Below, piece by piece: positions 10,832 to 21,042 of a DNA stretch of 64,000 nucleotides (position 1 is its first letter; the number at the start of each line of letters is the position of its first letter). A program made the position numbers and the translations under genes. The notes under the pieces were generated by a model. It saw nothing but the letters and a program-made list of their open reading frames with translations. It did not search any database and was not told the DNA's origin. Source of the stretch: Calonectria ilicicola (taxonomy: Eukaryota; Ascomycota; Sordariomycetes; Hypocreales; Nectriaceae); NCBI GenBank assembly GCA_020809705.1, contig CP085828.1:3348001-3412000 (forward strand), written 5' to 3'.

Positions 10832-11550
10832 GGTGTCGAATCGAAGGAACCGTTGATGGACAATAGGTCGGGAAGGCTGAGAAGAAGCGGGTTGGAGGTG
10901 GCTGGTACCGGCGAAGAGGGGCGATGGCGAGGAGCAACTGTTACTGTTGCTCTAAACCCGAGAGCTGTAGCGTTCGGCTTGCGGGCGGCTCATGCACTCA
11001 TCGATCGGAGTTCGATCGAGGGTCTCGCGATTTGAAGGATTGATGATTAAATGGTTGACTGCTGATGAGCCAGCTCTGAGCAGCAGCAGTTGTGATAGGT
11101 AGCTCTCTGCTGGTCGGGGGTACGTCAACTAGGTATGTGTGGTGGCTGGTGGGGCTGCGGCTGGGTGCTGCTTAGGTGCATGGAGCGCGGGTGCTATGTC
11201 TGTATCCGAGAGCATGCGTTTAGGGCGGGAACCATGTACCGGCTACGAATACCTCCAGGTACCTCCCACGCCGCTAGCCCGCCAGCCAGCCGAGGAGCTC
11301 TCGTCACGGGGGGGCCCTTGTCCACTAGCACACTAACACGAACGCCGCCAGCAACAACACCACAATTCTTCAGCCCTTGTGCGATTGCGCTCCAGCTTCC
11401 TGCGAGGCATTGGTTTTGGCTTCGCTGAGGTCGCATAGCCCCCGTCGCACGCTCTTTCGATTTCTACAATTCCTCGCCTGTCCATCTGCACGCTTGGGGC
11501 ATGTAGGTCGGTCGGCGATTTGGGCCCTGGACCCTTCCGACGCCCACGCC
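10832..11550. other. Divergent promoter region VMA5 / AT-hook gene
   Basis: About 720 bases between two start codons on opposite strands, so it must carry both promoters. No TATA box or recognised operator could be assigned with confidence, and I see no additional gene. Confidence 0.5.
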
Positions 11551-14097
11551 ATGGCCTCAACTGCGCGTATGCGATTCCCCTCACATTCCAGCAATAGCTT
11601 TCAGCGCCGTGATTCTAACAAGACCATACAGCATCCGCCACCGCGATATCATCATCGGCTCCGAACTTGCCAACGAATCAGACCACCGGCGACGGCGTTC
11701 CTCCCCCAATATCCGCCACCCCATCTTCCAAGATACCTCCACCAGTTGGTACCCAAGTTCGAGGTATGCCGCGATAATAGTTTGGAGAGGGCAGGACAAT
11801 GTCTCACTGTGCCGTAAACAGACCCGAGAGATACCAATGGGCACGCATACATAGCGCCAACGTCAGCGAGTCCGCAGCTCAACCCCAACACCCCCATCGA
11901 TGCCCGAGTTCGGAACCCAGTGCCAAGCAAGCTCAAAGGAAGGATTGATGGGCGGAATGGCAACTTTGGCGTCATGCATATGGATCTCATCCGGCCAGAC
12001 ATAACCGAGCGCGATCTCGCGGCTAAGCGCTCCAGTGAAGGAACCGAAGCCGCTGCGAGGCTCGCCAACAAAGAGGGCTATCGTGCCGTGAAACGAACAC
12101 GCTGGATGCCTCCAGACTCCCAGTTATATCCCTCTCATCCAGCATTGCCTCCTGGGGTGCCAAATCATCTGAACACCCTAACTTCTCCCCCGGCGATCCC
12201 GCCGTTAACTTCTCCTTTAGCCAACCCAACAACTCTCCCAGTTGCTCCTCAGAATGCGCCCATAACCACACTCCCAGCTCCTGTGCCTGTTCCGACTGCC
12301 AGTTCTGCACTACCTCTGCCAGAAACTTTTCCAGCCACATGCTCACCTCCCAATCCGATACCTTCCAACCCAGCCACGGAACCAGAAACAACGATTACGC
12401 CAGCACCTACTCCACGTGCTCGGCTATCGCCAGCAGAAACCAAGACTGAGCAGGCACGTCTACTTACTCTTCTGCGAAGTCTTGACCCAAGCTTTGTTGC
12501 GGAGCAGTTGTGTAAAGCACTTGTATATTTCGGTGGCACCCCAGGAGCTCCAGCTCCTACTGATGGCTTATTTCCTGAAAGTATGTCCTCGAATGGCTCC
12601 GGTTCGTCTTTTGTCAGTTGGGTTGCGGAAATCTTCCCGCAGTTGAGCGATTCGGCGTCAAGTGAACAGGATAAAACTATGGCACCAATTCCGATGGCTA
12701 CTGTCAATGGAGTAACGTCCACCGCCTCGATAGACGTGTCCTCTGTGCCGACCAAAAGAGGCCGAGGACGTCCCAAAGGTAGTACAAAAAAGAGTAAAGA
12801 GGAGAAGGAGGCCAGGGCTGCAGCGGCGGGGATGGATGTGGTTGATGGCTCAACGATGTCCCAGCCAATGCACGGGATCAATGATGCAAATGATACACAG
12901 CCAGGGTTTCCGACCAGCGTGATAGCGCATGCAGCTTTGATCGAGCAAAATGGCGACGCCTCCTACCTCACTACTCCTGGACCACGGAAACGTGGTCGAC
13001 CCAAAGGTTCTAAAAACAAGCCCAAATCAAGGCCAAATGACTCCGATATCACGATTGATCCCACAGGTGCCGAGGGGCCACATCAATCGCAAAATTCTAT
13101 GATTGAGTCCCCATTGGCTCATAAAACTTCAGCCCAAGCAGGGCCTTATCATACAGCTAATGATGCAGGCGTTGAGACAGAGATGCATATACTAGCTCAT
13201 GTCACGCAACAAAATTACTCAGACCACACCCAAACTGGAGCGCATACAAGCAGCAATCTCACTCAGGATACACACTACTCAAACCTCAACAACCAAACCA
13301 ATACTGCAGCTCCACGAGCCTCGTCTTGGACACGAAAAAACTCTCAACATTCACACTTAGGCGGCCAAGACACCCCAGACACGAATGACATGTTGCAAAC
13401 ACCTGGCTCCGCGCAGAATCACACAGCAGCATCCCAAGCTCATACCACCAAACGACGTCGAGTATCAAGGGAAGCTAACAAAAATTTGAGTTCAAGCAAC
13501 ATGGAGTCACCGTTGTCTGGACCTGGGATGTTGGCGTCACCACTTCTTGGGTCAGACGGGCAGCCACTCTCCCCAGCAAAGCAGTTAAGACATGGGATAG
13601 GTCTTATAATACAAGAGGAGATCCACCGGCAGCAGCATCATCAACCCCCGGATATTGAACAACAATCACCCAACCTGGCACATGGTCCGCCTGCGGGAAT
13701 GCAACGAAACCAATCCTCCCGATCTCAGGGACGCCCACAAGCTGCTGCTATGCCGCAGGGGTTCTTTCAGCCAAGGCAAATGCCAAATCAGTATGGGCAT
13801 GGTGGGAATGCTAGCGAGCGATTCGGACGGAATATGGGCCCCAACCAGTTTCAACACCACATGATGAATTCTTCGCCCAACTTGGGCAACCAACTTCCCC
13901 CGCCGTCATCTCAGCAACAGCAGACCGCTAGATCCTCGCATACCATGAGTCCATTCCAGAACTACGGTGATCAATCTTACCTCGAAATGGATTATTCCAG
14001 CACACCAGCCAGTTTTAGTGGACACCCCCAACTTGAAGCGGCCCTGACCGAGCCGAGCGTAGGCGAGCGAATGTTTCACACAATGGGCCGTCGATAA
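11551..14097 (+). CDS. AT-hook DNA-binding protein
   Basis: Exons 11551-11566, 11632-11763, 11822-14097; 807 residues. The first coding exon is 16 nt. Joining the three exons gives one continuous frame beginning MASTAPSATAISSSAPN and running through GTQVRDPRDTNG into the long exon. Residues about 90-150 (IDARVRNPVPSKLKGRIDGR and the following RTRWMPPD region) look ordered and basic. Two AT-hooks are clear: KRGRGRPKGSTKKSK near residue 361 and RKRGRPKGSKNKPK near residue 437. The remainder is Pro-, Ser- and Gln-rich, with a short helical stretch (LRHGIGLIIQEEIHRQQ). AT-hooks bind the minor groove of AT-rich DNA, so a chromatin or transcription role in the nucleus is likely. I do not recognise a specific complex; a chromatin-remodeller subunit is one possibility. 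Confidence 0.85.
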
Positions 14098-14961
14098 TGC
14101 GACCAATGGGAATATGAGGAGTTATGTTATTGTTATTGTTATTTTCTCCTCTCCTACAGCTCTTAATGACAATAACGACAAAGTACGGGGATCCGGCGCG
14201 TGTTGTTTCTCACACGTGTATAAAGAATGCGTCGATATCACAAAGGATTGTAGTCAAAAGAAGGTTGTACGTACGCGGGAGTTGGCGCAAGATGAAGTAA
14301 GGCGTTGTTGGGCGTTTGTATCACAGCAAGTTTTGATTTGGTGTGATGAGAATATCTGCATCGACATGACCATGTGTAATATTTATACCGCATGTCAATA
14401 ATAGATACAAGACATGTCAAGACTGTCACGAAGGGAAATGATTCACGCAAGACACTGAATAGTACATAATATATCATCAATATATGTGGATTCTGTGATA
14501 TCCTTTTTGCTATTCTCCAGACCAGACACCCACGTGCTATGTCGGTAATATGACATGAATTTGTCGACAAAGGAAACCAAAGATGCATGTCGGCGATATC
14601 TATCCGTCCCAAGCTAATCCAATGCAGAACCCAGGAGCCCTTCTCCAAGCCTACAACTTCCCTAAATGGTGGCCACTGACCAAGAAGATAAAGGACAAAT
14701 AAGAAAAGTAAAAAGACAATCGGTATAATTCGGCCAGTGCCTCCTTTCCGGTATCGCTTGAAGCAACACGGTATCCATTTCCGTTTCAACCTTAACGCCT
14801 TGTAAATGCTCATGATCCTCTTTAACACAAAGTCCGAAAGTGGTAAGGTTATAAAAAAAAAAAGAAATAAAAAAAAAGAAGAAATAGAAAAAGGAAAGGT
14901 AAAGTCCGTAAAGGATAGACAGAGATAATAAAAAAAAATTCTATGTGAACCAAAACGCCGT
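14098..14961. other. Convergent intergenic, A/T-rich
   Basis: 3' flanks of the AT-hook gene (plus) and the second F-box gene (minus). It contains purine/A-rich runs at about 14850-14938 and no supportable gene. Confidence 0.55.
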
Positions 14962-16683
14962 TCAGTCCGCATCATCATCAATTACACCAGCAGGAGGGCG
15001 CACAGAATCGGGGATATTGCGGCTGTACCACCATTCATCCTCTTCATCGAGACCATCTTCACGGATGAGGTCGAGCATGACTTGCTGGTTGCGCTTGATA
15101 TCTTGTGGCCGTTCCACTACCCTGCGTTCGTGGATGAGGGCCTCGGCTGTTGTCAGCCATATTTGTTGAAGAACCGGTAGATCATCCAGGATAGTCTGGG
15201 CATCTGATCGGCTGAGAGGAGACATGGGGGCACCGGCGGCCATGCTCGTATTAAAGATATATCCAGTCTCGAAGCCCATTCCCATGGCAGCTTCACCTGA
15301 TCCTGATGGGCTCCTGACACGGTTTAATCCTTCGCTAGGTCGGGGAATATCCCCATTTGTGGTCTTCTTGCGACCAAAAAGGCCACGCCGTGATTTTGTG
15401 GCATTGTCAGCGGGATGATAGTCCTTCGTGAGTCCGTTATACCACGTATCCACCTCTCCACGCCGCGAGTTGTATCCTTTGATTTCCCACAATCGCTCAA
15501 CCTGTCGCAATCCACCAACCAGTAGAATGGCAGCGTGAACTTCATCAGATGGCTTCTCTCTCAGGTAACCACGGAGTGATCTTTCAACCCTACCCACATA
15601 AGTCGGTGGGCGTAATCTTCGGCAAAACGACGAGATGACCAGAGGAAAAACTTCGTGTACTCTCAGTAGTGTCTTATCATCGTACATATTCATGATCTTG
15701 GCCTCGATCGGGTTGAGGGTATAAGGTTCTTGTTGTAACCCATGTCCTCCATTTCGGGCAATATGCTCCAAATGGAGCTTTCGATATGTTTCAAAGAAGT
15801 GGAAAATGGTGAAGAGAAGCGGTATTAGGCGTCGACGCATGCGCTCATGTTGAGGCGCAAAGGCGAGGCGTTGTGCCTCGGTCTGACGCAAGAAAATGTC
15901 CTTTGTAATCCATTCACACATAAGAAAAGCAAGTTTGGCAGCGACATGTAAGCGATGCCAGATTCCGCAAAGATAATGAAAATTGATTTCGGATGTGTCA
16001 GCGATGGGGTAGAGTCGAGCAGCGTAGGCGGGGATATGGTGTTCAAGGTGGTATCGGGCAATGGTATTTTCGTTCAGAGTGATTAGAGTATGCCATGACT
16101 TGGAGGCGAGTCGGAGGTTGAGAATATCAGTCAAGGGTAAAGAGCAGATAATTTGGATCTGCAACTCATTGGGTAGATTGAGGAAGAGATGGTCGAGAGG
16201 AAGTCTGTGCGGGTCCGTGTCAGTTTGATGAAACCGTGGCGCATAAAATGAAATAGAGTAGTACCTTTGGCGAACAGCCTCAGCCGAGGATCGTGATTGA
16301 GGTCGAGCGGCGTAGGGAGTCGAAAACTGAGGAGGGATGGGTGGTACTGCTGGCACAGAGGCCTTGCTATCCCTATCCTTATCCTTGGAGAGATGAAGAC
16401 GCGAGACCTTTTTGCGTAGGCCAAAGAAACGACTCTTTTCCTTCTTGTCATCGGACGGCCTCACGGGCTCAACTTCAGCAGTCTTGGACTCTCGTAGGGG
16501 AAGAATAAACCTCGATGATGACGATGCCGCATCGGGGGATTCGTGGTTAGAGGGTTGCTGCTGTTGCTGTTGCTGAGCGTTCAGCTGGCTAAGCTTCTCG
16601 AAATATCGCTCCGACGCGAATTCGGTGATGTGAGGGGGGTCCATGGCCATCGGCCGATGGGGGCGCTCGGCAGATTCAGCCAT
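14962..16683 (-). CDS. F-box protein
   Basis: Exons 16683-16265 and 16204-14962; 553 residues spliced (573 if the intron is retained). The N-terminal 140 residues are low complexity with a Gln run, then basic (FFGLRKKVSRLHLSKDKD). The F-box follows immediately after the splice junction: DHLFLNLPNELQIQIICSL and LRLASKSWHTLI. Downstream is a helical region (FLMCEWITKDIFLRQTEAQR, LFTIFHFFETYRKL) and an acidic C-terminus ending in DDDAD. F-box proteins recruit substrates to Skp1-cullin ligases; this family's substrate is unknown to me. The 60-nt intron is a multiple of three and free of stops, so both forms are translatable. Upstream lies an unusually long gene-free region. Confidence 0.85.
   Translation of the reverse strand: MAESAERPHRPMAMDPPHITEFASERYFEKLSQLNAQQQQQQQPSNHESPDAASSSSRFILPLRESKTAEVEPVRPSDDKKEKSRFFGLRKKVSRLHLSKDKDRDSKASVPAVPPIPPQFSTPYAARPQSRSSAEAVRQRYYSISFYAPRFHQTDTDPHRLPLDHLFLNLPNELQIQIICSLPLTDILNLRLASKSWHTLITLNENTIARYHLEHHIPAYAARLYPIADTSEINFHYLCGIWHRLHVAAKLAFLMCEWITKDIFLRQTEAQRLAFAPQHERMRRRLIPLLFTIFHFFETYRKLHLEHIARNGGHGLQQEPYTLNPIEAKIMNMYDDKTLLRVHEVFPLVISSFCRRLRPPTYVGRVERSLRGYLREKPSDEVHAAILLVGGLRQVERLWEIKGYNSRRGEVDTWYNGLTKDYHPADNATKSRRGLFGRKKTTNGDIPRPSEGLNRVRSPSGSGEAAMGMGFETGYIFNTSMAAGAPMSPLSRSDAQTILDDLPVLQQIWLTTAEALIHERRVVERPQDIKRNQQVMLDLIREDGLDEEDEWWYSRNIPDSVRPPAGVIDDDAD
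16205..16264 (-). other. Stop-free in-frame intron (60 nt) directly before the F-box
   Basis: Minus strand GTACTA donor, AACTGAC branch-point match 17 bases before the CACAG acceptor, length 60 nt, no in-frame stop. Splicing gives AVRQR joined to LPLDHLF; retention adds 20 residues rich in aromatic residues. Confidence 0.75.
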
Positions 16684-17167
16684 GATTAGAATCGGTTATG
16701 GAACGAGTGGCAGATGAGATGGTCGTCGGTTGCGCGGGTGGGAGGGGTGCTTAGTCGACGAGCCCGATGACAGCAGGCGTCCGTCTCTATTGCAGTCTGA
16801 ACGAGAATCGGCTCGACATGGCGGTCGCAAAGGCGTAGGGAAAGACGGCGTGGGCGCGGAGAACGCGCAATCGGGTCGACACGGAAGCCAGTCGAAGGGA
16901 GGAATTCGAGATTAAGCGCGGGCGGGCAGACACAGGCCGTCGATGGCGAAAAGTGCTAAAAAGCCGGTCGATTAAGAAGAAAACGAGGGTGATGACGATG
17001 GCGCAACTGTGACCGGGGCGGGTTGGCGGATGGACACAGGTATCGTGAGAATGGTAGGTGTGGTGTTTGTTGTTGGAGGATTGGAATTGGATTGGGTACG
17101 GAACGGAAGTTGGGGGGAAAAGAAGGGTTGGTTCCGGCCAAGGCAAGTGCGTAGGTATTCTAGTAAA

Positions 17168-17223
17168 GTGCGGGTGCGAGTGCAAGTGCAGGTGCACGGC
17201 AAGGTAAGGCAAGGTAAGGTAAG
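17168..17223. repeat. Short tandem arrays GTGCNN and AAGGTAAGGC
   Basis: Five consecutive GTGCNN hexamers (17168-17197) followed by degenerate AAGGTAAGGC repeats. They lie about 0.5 kb upstream of the minus-strand F-box gene. Confidence 0.75.
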
Positions 17224-17283
17224 AGCGACGACTGGACGTGGTCAGGCTGGGCCTGCCTCAGCATGGGGACCAGTTAGTATACG

Positions 17284-17333
17284 TCTGGAGAATGGATGGA
17301 GAAATGGAGAATGGAGCATGGAGAACGGAGAAG
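17284..17333. repeat. ATGGAGA-type tandem purine repeat
   Basis: About seven imperfect copies of a 7-10 base GGAGAATGGA-like unit, strand-asymmetric purine-rich. Confidence 0.7.
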
Positions 17334-20300
17334 GAAGGGAGGGGCGTGCGAAGGGCGTGCGAGGCCGCAACTGGGCGTATGAGGGCGCCTGAGGGAGTGC
17401 GCTGGTGTCTGCGGATGTCCCAAGTATGGCCGTGTGTGCCAGGGTCGGGTTTTTAGTGGAACGTGGGGGGGGAGTGTGGACGTGCGGATGTGCAGACGCA
17501 GGGGGACCCGGCGCTCCAGGTCAGTCAGCAGTGCGGAAGCCCGTCGGTTACCTTGTACTGTGGCGCCTCTCCAAGGACAGTGGGGAGACGACTGGTACAT
17601 GAGACGCTGCGGGCGGGCGCGTGATGGCGCAGGTACCCCCAGTTAAAGGGTCCTTCTTCGGGCGCTTTTTCCAGCGTGAAGGGTACCTGGGCTTCGTATT
17701 TTCCCACTGTTAAGCCGAGCAGCATTGAACCCGGCCGAGAGCAAGACGCTGGACCGTAACGTGGTGGGTCACCACTCTCTCTCTTGCTCTTTCTACGATA
17801 ATGATGAGGTTTTGTGTGTTTGAACAGTATCTCAAGAGAAAATCAAATCAACCTAGTAAGCAATCAAGCAGACAAGCAGGCAGACACGAGAGCAGAGATG
17901 AGATGAGTCAAGGACCGTTGTTTCGAAACGAGGCTGAAGAAGGAGCAAGTTGGGATGTACGACGTGCATGCGACGGCGTCCTCAGCAATCTATCTGCCTT
18001 TGGTGATGTGACGCCAAACGCCAGGACGGAGGTGGGAATTCTTCTGTCCGAGTCTATCTTAATTAGCTACAACCGTGCCCTCTTGATAACCGACGGGGTT
18101 GAGGTACGATGATGGGGGAGGGTCCATCCAACTCAAGCATGGGACGGACCGACCGAGTTGGCAGGGGGTAGCACCGCGAGTGAATGCATTGGTGAAGGTA
18201 CATACATGTATGGCCCAGCGCAGCAGAGCTATAGCGACTACGACTAGGCGGACAGTGAGTGGACAGTGGACGGACAGTGTGCGAAATGCGACACTCGCAC
18301 CCTCACACGCGCGCCGGAGCAGTAGAATTGACAGCTTACAGCGTAATGATGCGAAGGACCATGGTGACGGCAAGCAGGCGCTGGTTCGTCCCAGGCGGCG
18401 GTTTCGCCGGCGTAACTGTGGGGAGACGGGTCCCCCAGCCCAAGCTGGCGCCCACCCCAGAAGAAGCCGCCCAGAAACCAAGCCCAAATTCCACAAGCCG
18501 CACGCCCCCTCCTCCCCTTCCTCCATCTCCCCCTTGGGCTTGAGACACTCACTGCACGCTGCGCAGCACGTACCTGTTCCACCCAGACCTCCCGGACAGC
18601 CATGGCTTTTGGCTTTGGTCTTGGTTTCGTGAGTTGAGGGCGAGGAGAGTGATGCCCTTCTGAAATCTGAACACTTTTTCGCTTAACTGCTCCTCTTCTG
18701 GAAGCTCGCCAAGTCGGCTGAAATCATATCTCACGGCCAGACCCTGTAGAGAACCTGTTCTGTGCTGAGAGCCTCGTTGGGCTTGATTCAGTCTGGATCT
18801 ACCCTCGTTTCATCTCATCCCGTCCGCCCATGGTTGATTGATGAATCCGAGTCCAATGAAGATGGACAACCCTAGCTGCAACCACCAACGCACACGCAGA
18901 GCTGCCCTTTCAGCACGTCCCGCCCGGACGAGGCGCTCTGCCACACGCGTGCGCCATACAGTGCGAAACTCTGAGCCATTGTCTGTCCACCTGGAGTCGG
19001 CCCGCCTCGCTGCCAATTGGCCGGCCTTACAATGGTGGGTTTAACAGTCTGTACCATACGCGGTCACATTTCTCCGCACAACGTGCCCTGTTGAAAACCT
19101 CTTGTCTCGCCGATATCCCAACTTGGCTATACAAAGAGGGACCCTGTCCCGTCACTTGGCAGGCACAGTTTTTTTTTTTTCCAAAGCTGTGCCAAACGGG
19201 GTCTGTCCGGAATAATAAACGGCCTGCCAAGAAGTCGCATAACTAACAAACTCCCCCGCCCTCCAACACGGGGCAACACAGTAGGCCCGGTTTCCCTCCA
19301 CACAGTAGCCGGCATCGAGGCTTAGGAAGGTGGCCAACCGCCATACCATACACCCAGGACCCCTGAAGTTTGACCCCCTCCAGGCCTGGAGCGTGCTGGC
19401 CCTCCTAGGGCGACGCTCTCGGCCGTATAAACACACGTATCTCGGCCTCTCCTCGAGAGTATATTTAGCCGAGAGCGCGAGAGAAATTATGGCCGTGTTG
19501 AACCCACTCGACGCGGCTCTTCGCTTGCCACGCAGATGGAGAGAAGGGCCTTTTTCGTACCTTTTGCCTCGTTGCTTTCCCGTCTGCTGCTGGAGATATT
19601 TCTTCTTACTCATTCTGGAAGCGATAGGCGCCGGCCCGTCTACCGTGGTCGGGTCCAATGACGACAACGTTGACATGAAATCAGAGGGATCAGCTAGAAG
19701 CAGGGCTCCGGAAAATGACCGGGGTGGGATCCTCTTTGGCCGACATGGGGATGGGGATTGGAGCAATCGAGAAAAACCACCGGGTTTCCGACTACTTGGT
19801 GAAAGGTAGACGGTGATTATCGAAAGCTTAACAGGCCTTCGGGCCATCTACAGGTCTAACTTTGGACAGGCAATAAGAGTAAAAGGGTAAAGGCTGACCC
19901 GACGCTATGGAGCGTCTCCGATATCATCACTTCTTTTAGCTAGGTGAGGGCCTTCTTGGCCCTGGTTTTGTGTGTACCTGAATGGGTACCGATGGAATGC
20001 CTGTCGGCATTCTATCCGACGCACGAGAATTGCAGGCATCTCACGTTAGATAAAAAAAAATAAATATTTTGTGCGAGGAACGCGAGGTCATCGTCTCTGG
20101 TAGGCAAGGCTGCGCTGATAGCAGCAAAAAAAAATACGGGGAGAGTATGGGGATGTACCACTGTACAGTCGTATCCAGATGAATCGTATGGAAGTGGCCA
20201 AGTGCTTATCCGTACAAATCGCGTGCCCTCCCACGCCGGCCAAGACAAGAAGTGCTATGATCCATTGCCCATGATCCATTCATCGACCCATCGAGTATGG

Positions 20301-20710
20301 GGATTGTGTCCTGTCCCCCATACTCTCTACTGTCAAAATATTGGATTATCTGTGGCAGACTGGGGTATGACCGCTTTGAGCGGAGGTCCCCAATTTGTAT
20401 CTCCCTGTCGTCCACATTCAACATGCAATTCCCATCAAGACCGTGATCTCAGCGAGTTTCCCCGATAAGGCGCTCCAGCAAATGAATGACGGGATCTGAC
20501 GCCCTTTTTACAAGGCAATTAAACGGGCCGTCGATAAACCACATGGTCATAGCAACATCGCCGCTCACACGTGGCCGCCCGCTAACTATCAATTCTTTTT
20601 GCGCACTGAAGCCTTGGAGGCAAAGGGAGAAAAAGCAAATGGTGCACAAAAATGCCGATGGGTTCACTTGACTAAAGTTACGGGCCATCCGAAGGGGGGA
20701 TCTCACTGTA

Positions 20711-20750
20711 TGAGTGTGTGTGAGAGAGTGTGTGTGTGTGCGTGTGAGAC
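20711..20750. repeat. TG/GA microsatellite
   Basis: GTGTGTGTGAGAGAGTGTGT and following GT units; simple-sequence repeat inside the gene-free region. Confidence 0.85.
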
Positions 20751-21024
20751 GGGAGATGGGATGAAAAGAAAAATGCTGCCACACCACACGCCTCCTCTTG
20801 CTCTGGTGGGGGGCGTGGCTGTATCTTCCCCGGCCCTACTCCGGTCGATTTAGGCAAGAGCCTGGCCCCATCCGCAACAGTCCAATGTCCACTGTCTCGC
20901 CGGCGCCGATCAGAAATCCCACTTGTCTGGTTGGTTCGCACTGGGCATATTTCCAGAACCGAAAGGGCATGTAAGAGCAACGGCCCGACACGACTTGAAT
21001 TATTTCCTCTGCTCCTTATGTCCA

Positions 21025-21042
21025 TCACCGTCACCGTCACCG
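21025..21042. repeat. TCACCG hexamer repeat
   Basis: Three perfect tandem copies of TCACCG. Confidence 0.8.

Noticed and set aside
18549..18734. 61-codon minus-strand frame with protein-like text (FSRLGELPEEEQLSEKVF)
   Set aside because: It opens with GTG, has no ATG in a sensible position, and no flanking exons could be joined to it.
19152..19847. 231-codon minus-strand frame in the gene-free region
   Set aside because: No recognisable domain, composition like translated non-coding DNA, and overlapping frames of similar quality on the other strand.
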